DNA of 34,334 nucleotides. Origin: CAZJYT01 sp964550325. Lineage in GTDB: Bacteria > Patescibacteriota > Minisyncoccia > Minisyncoccales > CAZJYT01. Below are positions 30,881 through 34,334 of this stretch, piece after piece. The notes below the pieces were generated by a model that searched no databases, was not told the origin of the DNA, and worked only from the letters and a program-made list of their open reading frames with translations. The position numbers and the translations under genes are program-made. Positions within the stretch are counted from its first letter, which is position 1. Each line of letters starts with the position of its first letter. The stretch spans positions 1 through 34,334 of the forward strand of contig CAZJYT010000006.1 in assembly GCA_964550325.1 (NCBI GenBank). Reading direction: 5' to 3'.

Positions 30881-32143
30881 ATGTTGGATATAAAATTCAT
30901 CAGAGAAAATCCAAAATTGGTAAAAATAGGCTGTGAGAAAAAAAACATCAAGGTAGATATTGAAAGGCTTTTAGAGTTGGATGAGAAAAAAAGAGAATCT
31001 ACTAAAAACTTAGATGAGAAGAGAAGAAAAATTAATCAGCTCTCAGATTCAATTAGCAAAGAGAAAAACACAAAAATTAGAGAGGCACTAATTGAAAAAG
31101 CCAAGAAAATAAAAACCGAAATCCAAAAAGAAGAAGAAAGATTTAAAAAGATAGAGAAAGAATTTTTAGAATTAATGTATCAAATACCAAACCTGCCTCT
31201 TCCAGAGGTACCCTTAGGAAAAAGTGAAAAAGATAATCTAGTCTTAAGAGAGGTTGGGGAAAAACCAAGGTTTGATTTTCCTCCCAAAGATTATTTAGAG
31301 ATTGTTGAAAAATTAGATTTAATTGATATTAAAAGAGCAGCGAAAATCTCAGGAACAAGATTTGGATTTTTAAAAAGAGAATTAGTACTTTTAGAATTTG
31401 CTCTAATAAATTTTACCTTTGATTTCCTTTTAAAAGAAAATTTTATTCCTATCTTGCCTCCTGTTTTATTAAAAGAAGAAATGATGAGAGGAATGGGATA
31501 TTTAGAACAATTAGACAGAGAAGAAGCGTATTATTTAGAAAAAGATAAGCTTTATTTAGTAGGGACCGCTGAACAGCCACTAGGCACAATGCATGCAAAC
31601 GAGATTTTTGAAGAAAAAGATCTTCCCAAAAGATACGTAGGATTTTCCACTTGTTTTAGAAGAGAAGCAGGTTCTTGGGGAAAGGAAACCTGGGGAATCT
31701 TTAGGGTTCATCAGTTTGACAAAATTGAAATGTTCTCTTTCTTAAAACCAGAGGATTCAAGAAGAGAACATTTATTTTTCTTAGAATTAGAAGAAAAATT
31801 AATGCAAAGCTTAAAAATTCCATATAGAGTAATTCAGATCTGCACCGCGGATTTAGGATTTCCAGCTGCTGAAAAGTATGACATAGAGGCCTGGATTCCA
31901 AGTAGAAAAGAATATCGAGAGACCCATTCCACCTCAAATTGTACTGACTTTCAAAGCAGAAGATTAAATATCAGATATAGAAAGAAAGGAGAAGGATTAG
32001 AATTTTTACATACTATTAACGGCACTGCCTTTGCCATTGGTAGAATTTTAATTGCCATTATTGAAAATTATCAACAGGAAGACGGAAGCTTTTTAGTACC
32101 CGAGGTTCTTCAAAAATATTTAAAAATGAAAAAGATTGGATAA
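30881..32143 (+). CDS. serS: Seryl-tRNA synthetase
   Basis: A 420-residue class II enzyme. The N-terminal helical arm that grips the long variable arm of tRNA-Ser covers about residues 30-105 (LLELDEKKRESTKNLDEKRRK onward, Lys/Glu-rich). Motif 2 is FRREAGSWGKETWGIFRVHQF, here split as FRREAGSWG and IFRVHQFDKIEMF; motif 3 is TINGTAFAIGRILIAIIENY, followed by DGSFLVPEVLQKYL. I start at the ATG at 30881 (MLDIKFIRENP), the standard N-terminus, not the in-frame TTG at 30866. Confidence 0.97.
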   Translation: MLDIKFIRENPKLVKIGCEKKNIKVDIERLLELDEKKRESTKNLDEKRRKINQLSDSISKEKNTKIREALIEKAKKIKTEIQKEEERFKKIEKEFLELMYQIPNLPLPEVPLGKSEKDNLVLREVGEKPRFDFPPKDYLEIVEKLDLIDIKRAAKISGTRFGFLKRELVLLEFALINFTFDFLLKENFIPILPPVLLKEEMMRGMGYLEQLDREEAYYLEKDKLYLVGTAEQPLGTMHANEIFEEKDLPKRYVGFSTCFRREAGSWGKETWGIFRVHQFDKIEMFSFLKPEDSRREHLFFLELEEKLMQSLKIPYRVIQICTADLGFPAAEKYDIEAWIPSRKEYRETHSTSNCTDFQSRRLNIRYRKKGEGLEFLHTINGTAFAIGRILIAIIENYQQEDGSFLVPEVLQKYLKMKKIG

Positions 32144-32145
32144 AA

Positions 32146-32886
32146 ATGAAAAAGATTTTGATTTTGCATGGCTGGGGTTCTTGTGCCAAAAATTGGAAAA
32201 AAGTAAAAGAAATACTGGAAAGCAAGAGAATAGAAGTAATCTTACCCGACCTTCCTGGTTTTGGAAAAAATCAAAAAGTTAACTCTCCACTTACTACCTT
32301 AGACTATGTAGATTGGGTAAAAAGATTTATTAAAGAAAAACTTAATTCAAACTTTTTTTTATTGGGACATTCTTTCGGGGGAAAAATTGCGGTAAATATT
32401 ATGGCTCAAATGCCAGAAAAAGTTTGTGGATTAATTTTGGTAGCTCCTGCAATTTTCGCTACAAAAAAAACTATGAAAAGAAAAATCCTAAAATTTTTTG
32501 CCAAAAAGTATCACTCTATTTTGAAACCTTTTTTAAAGATTAAAATCCTCCAAAAAATTTTTAATTTCTCAAGAAAAATTCTTTATATTTACCTTTTAAA
32601 AAATCCTTATTATTTAAAATTAACCCCCCCTATGAAAAAAACTTTTGAAAATGTAAACAAGGAAGATTTTTCTCACCTTCTACCAAAAATTAAATGCAAA
32701 AGCTTGCTTATTTTTGGAAAAAATGATAGCTTAATTCCTTTAAGGGAGATTAATCTAATTAAAGAGCAAATTCCAAATTGTGAGTTAAAAATCTTACCAA
32801 GGGTTGGTCATAGTCCTAATCTCCAGATTCCAGAGAAATTAGCAAAAATGATAATTGAATTTATAAAATATGAGAAAAAAGAATAA
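32146..32886 (+). CDS. Alpha/beta hydrolase
   Basis: A 246-residue cytoplasmic hydrolase fold. The oxyanion-hole turn is LILHGWGSCAKNW (6-17), the nucleophile elbow is LLGHSFGG with Ser76, the acid is Asp194 in IFGKNDSLIP, and the base is His222 in RVGHSPNLQIPE. A basic helical lid spans about residues 108-150. The triad is complete, so it should be active; the substrate is unknown. It begins two bases after the serS stop codon and overlaps the next small frame by 17 bases. Confidence 0.88.
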   Translation: MKKILILHGWGSCAKNWKKVKEILESKRIEVILPDLPGFGKNQKVNSPLTTLDYVDWVKRFIKEKLNSNFFLLGHSFGGKIAVNIMAQMPEKVCGLILVAPAIFATKKTMKRKILKFFAKKYHSILKPFLKIKILQKIFNFSRKILYIYLLKNPYYLKLTPPMKKTFENVNKEDFSHLLPKIKCKSLLIFGKNDSLIPLREINLIKEQIPNCELKILPRVGHSPNLQIPEKLAKMIIEFIKYEKKE

Positions 32887-33001
32887 TTTAGTAAAAAAGA
32901 AAAAAAAGGAAAGGGTAAAGAGAAGATGGGATCTAGCCAAAAGGTTAGAAGAAAGAAGAGTAGAAGGAAAAAACCGGAAGAAACCAGGAATTGAAAAATA
33001 A
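32870..33001 (+). CDS. Possible 43-residue basic protein of unknown function
   Basis: ATG at 32870 opens a 43-codon frame ending in TAA at 32999-33001. The product is very basic: MRKKNNLVKKKKKERVKRRW, then DLAKRLEERRVEGKNRKKPG. It overlaps the hydrolase gene by 17 bases, fills the rest of the 120-base gap exactly, and stops 5 bases before the trigger factor ATG. No Shine-Dalgarno is seen. Composition suggests RNA or ribosome binding, but the A/G-rich DNA could give such a frame by chance. I do not recognise a family. Confidence 0.45.
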   Translation: MRKKNNLVKKKKKERVKRRWDLAKRLEERRVEGKNRKKPGIEK

Positions 33002-33006
33002 GGATT

Positions 33007-34281
33007 ATGAAGGTAAAAATAATTGATATCTCTCAAACACAAAAAGAGATTGAGATAACCCTATTTCCCGAAGAAATCAGAAATTACTTGGAAAAGGCTT
33101 CTGAGATCATTTCTTTTGAAAAGAATATTAAAGGATTTAGACCAGGGAAGGCTCCCAAAGAAGTAATAGAACAAAACTTTGGAAAAGAAATCATTTGGAA
33201 AAAGGCCTCCTTATTAGCCAGTGAGGATTATTTTTTAAAAATAGTAAAAGAGCATCAATTCAATTTAGTATCCACTCCCAAAATTGAAATTCCTTCAATT
33301 GAGGTAGAGAAATCAGTTTTTTATAGAGTCTTTATTGAAATCCTCCCAGAGGTTATCTTGCCAGATTATAAAAAAATAGCCAAGGAGGTAAGAAAAGAAA
33401 AAAAAGAGGTAAAAATAGAAGAGGGAGAAATAGAAAAGACTCTCAAATTTTTACAAGAAAGCCGGGCTTTATTAAAAGCTGTCAATCGAGGGGCTAAAGA
33501 GGGAGATGAGGTTGTTATTAACTTTGAAGCTAAAATTAATGACATGCCCCAAAAAGGAACAAAAATAGAGAAATTGAGAATTGTTTTAGGTAAAGAAAGA
33601 ATAATGAAAGGATTTGATAAACAACTGATTAATTTAAAAAGAGGGGAATCCAAGGTGTTTTCTTTAGAGAGAGGATCTAATGGAACTCAAAAAAATAAAA
33701 TTACTTTTTCAGTGAAAATATTGGAAATATTTGAAAGAAAGATCCCTGAATTAACAGATGAATTTGCGAGATCTTTGGGTTCTTTTTCAAACTTAGATGA
33801 TTTAAAAGAAAAATTAAAAAGGAATCTTAAAATAGAAAAAGAAGGAAAAGAGAGAGAAAGGATCAGAAGAAAAATAATTGAAGCTATTGCCAAAGAAACT
33901 CAGGTTGAGGCTCCACCATCTTTAGTAAAGAAGGAACTAAATAATATGATAGATGAATTAAAAATTTCTCTTTCTCAAAATGGAGTCTCTTTTGAAGAAT
34001 ATTTAGAAAAATCAAAAAATACCGAAGAAAAGTTAAAGAAAGAGTGGCAAGGAGAAGCTGAAAGAAGGATAATTTTTCACTTAATTTTACAGGAAATTGG
34101 GAAAAAAGAAAAAATAGAAATTCCAGAAAAAGAGGTGACAGAAAGAGCAAATTATTATTTAAACCGTTACCATGTTCCTCCCTCTCAATTACCAGATCCA
34201 AAAGAGCTTAAACTCTATATTAGGAACCTCTTAATAAATGAAAGGGTTTTTCAATTATTAGAAGGAGAAAGTATTTCATAA
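33007..34281 (+). CDS. tig: Trigger factor, ribosome-associated chaperone
   Basis: A 424-residue chaperone that meets nascent chains at the ribosome exit. The ribosome-binding loop is intact: IKGFRPGKAPKEVIEQNFG (about 39-57). The FKBP-like prolyl isomerase domain follows (GAKEGDEVVINFEAKINDM, LGKERIMKGFDKQLINLKRGE). The helical C-terminal arms start near residue 245 (PELTDEFARSLGSFSNLDDLKE). An AAGGA sits just before the ATG, one of the clearer Shine-Dalgarno matches here. Overall length is slightly below the E. coli protein. Confidence 0.95.
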   Translation: MKVKIIDISQTQKEIEITLFPEEIRNYLEKASEIISFEKNIKGFRPGKAPKEVIEQNFGKEIIWKKASLLASEDYFLKIVKEHQFNLVSTPKIEIPSIEVEKSVFYRVFIEILPEVILPDYKKIAKEVRKEKKEVKIEEGEIEKTLKFLQESRALLKAVNRGAKEGDEVVINFEAKINDMPQKGTKIEKLRIVLGKERIMKGFDKQLINLKRGESKVFSLERGSNGTQKNKITFSVKILEIFERKIPELTDEFARSLGSFSNLDDLKEKLKRNLKIEKEGKERERIRRKIIEAIAKETQVEAPPSLVKKELNNMIDELKISLSQNGVSFEEYLEKSKNTEEKLKKEWQGEAERRIIFHLILQEIGKKEKIEIPEKEVTERANYYLNRYHVPPSQLPDPKELKLYIRNLLINERVFQLLEGESIS

Positions 34282-34283
34282 AT

Positions 34284-34324
34284 CTCTTTTAAGGAGAGTT
34301 CCTCAAAAGAGTTTATTATTTTAT
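34284..34324 (+). terminator. Probable terminator after trigger factor
   Basis: CTCTTTTAAGGA (34284-34295) pairs with TCCTCAAAAGAG (34300-34311) with one mismatch and a GAGT loop, followed by TTTATTATTTTAT. It begins 3 bases after the tig stop codon. Confidence 0.55.
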
Positions 34325-34334
34325 CGGCCTGTTT

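Noticed and set aside
34251..34334. Minus-strand open frame at the right edge (ends INSFEELSLKEIYEILSPSNN)
   Set aside because: It looks somewhat protein-like but runs through the hairpin that best explains tig termination and overlaps the tig end; too short to judge.

Overview
The window is low-GC DNA with short intergenic gaps, TGA used as a stop (for example at the end of gyrA and of the third pilin-like gene), tRNAs without an encoded CCA, a two-domain S1-like protein, VirB2-type pilin-like proteins and a DUF5667-like secreted protein. Together these suggest a member of the Candidate Phyla Radiation (Patescibacteria), most likely Parcubacteria-like. This placement is inferred from gene content and style, not from a tree. 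The sequence is a draft: it holds a 100-N scaffold gap (4471-4570) that looks artefactual.

Layout. Positions 1-5600 (minus strand) form an accessory, envelope-oriented region: the start of a metallo-beta-lactamase-fold gene interrupted in frame by a GC-rich palindrome, a winged-helix regulator, a thioredoxin/DsbD-like membrane fusion, a secreted caspase-like peptidase and a secreted coiled-coil DUF5667-like protein split by the gap. Positions 5680-8264 (minus) carry an S1-domain protein, FtsH and a tRNA-Ile with anticodon UAU. Positions 8351-11965 (plus) carry a degenerate MBL-fold protein, gyrA and a methyltransferase. Positions 12038-14164 (plus) hold the most distinctive locus: four tandem paralogues, each with a signal peptide, a six-cysteine ectodomain and a VirB2/TrbC-like two-helix tail, with separate promoters and an internal terminator. 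Positions 14168-17081 hold an Hsp20 protein, a PrsW-like protease, tRNA-Glu and a membrane GT2 glycosyltransferase.

Positions 17078-20690 (minus) are a str-type operon, rpsL-rpsG-fusA-clpP, without tuf. Positions 21154-28217 (minus) are a tight seven-gene operon, murA-mreB-delta'-frr-rseP-proS-DUF72, mixing wall synthesis, shape, replication and translation. Positions 28505-34281 (plus) carry a HicB/HicA pair, then lysS, serS, an alpha/beta hydrolase, a possible 43-residue basic protein and trigger factor.

Three themes run across the window. (1) Palindromic and short repeats sit between genes (20691-21153 and 28994-29363) and, once, inside a reading frame. (2) Several genes (murA, hicB, lysS, the fourth pilin-like gene) have a good sigma-70-like -10 only 8-10 nt before the ATG, predicting leaderless or nearly leaderless mRNAs. 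(3) Two antibiotic targets carry residues linked to natural resistance: MurA has Asp for the active-site Cys, and GyrA has Ile-Pro at the quinolone positions.
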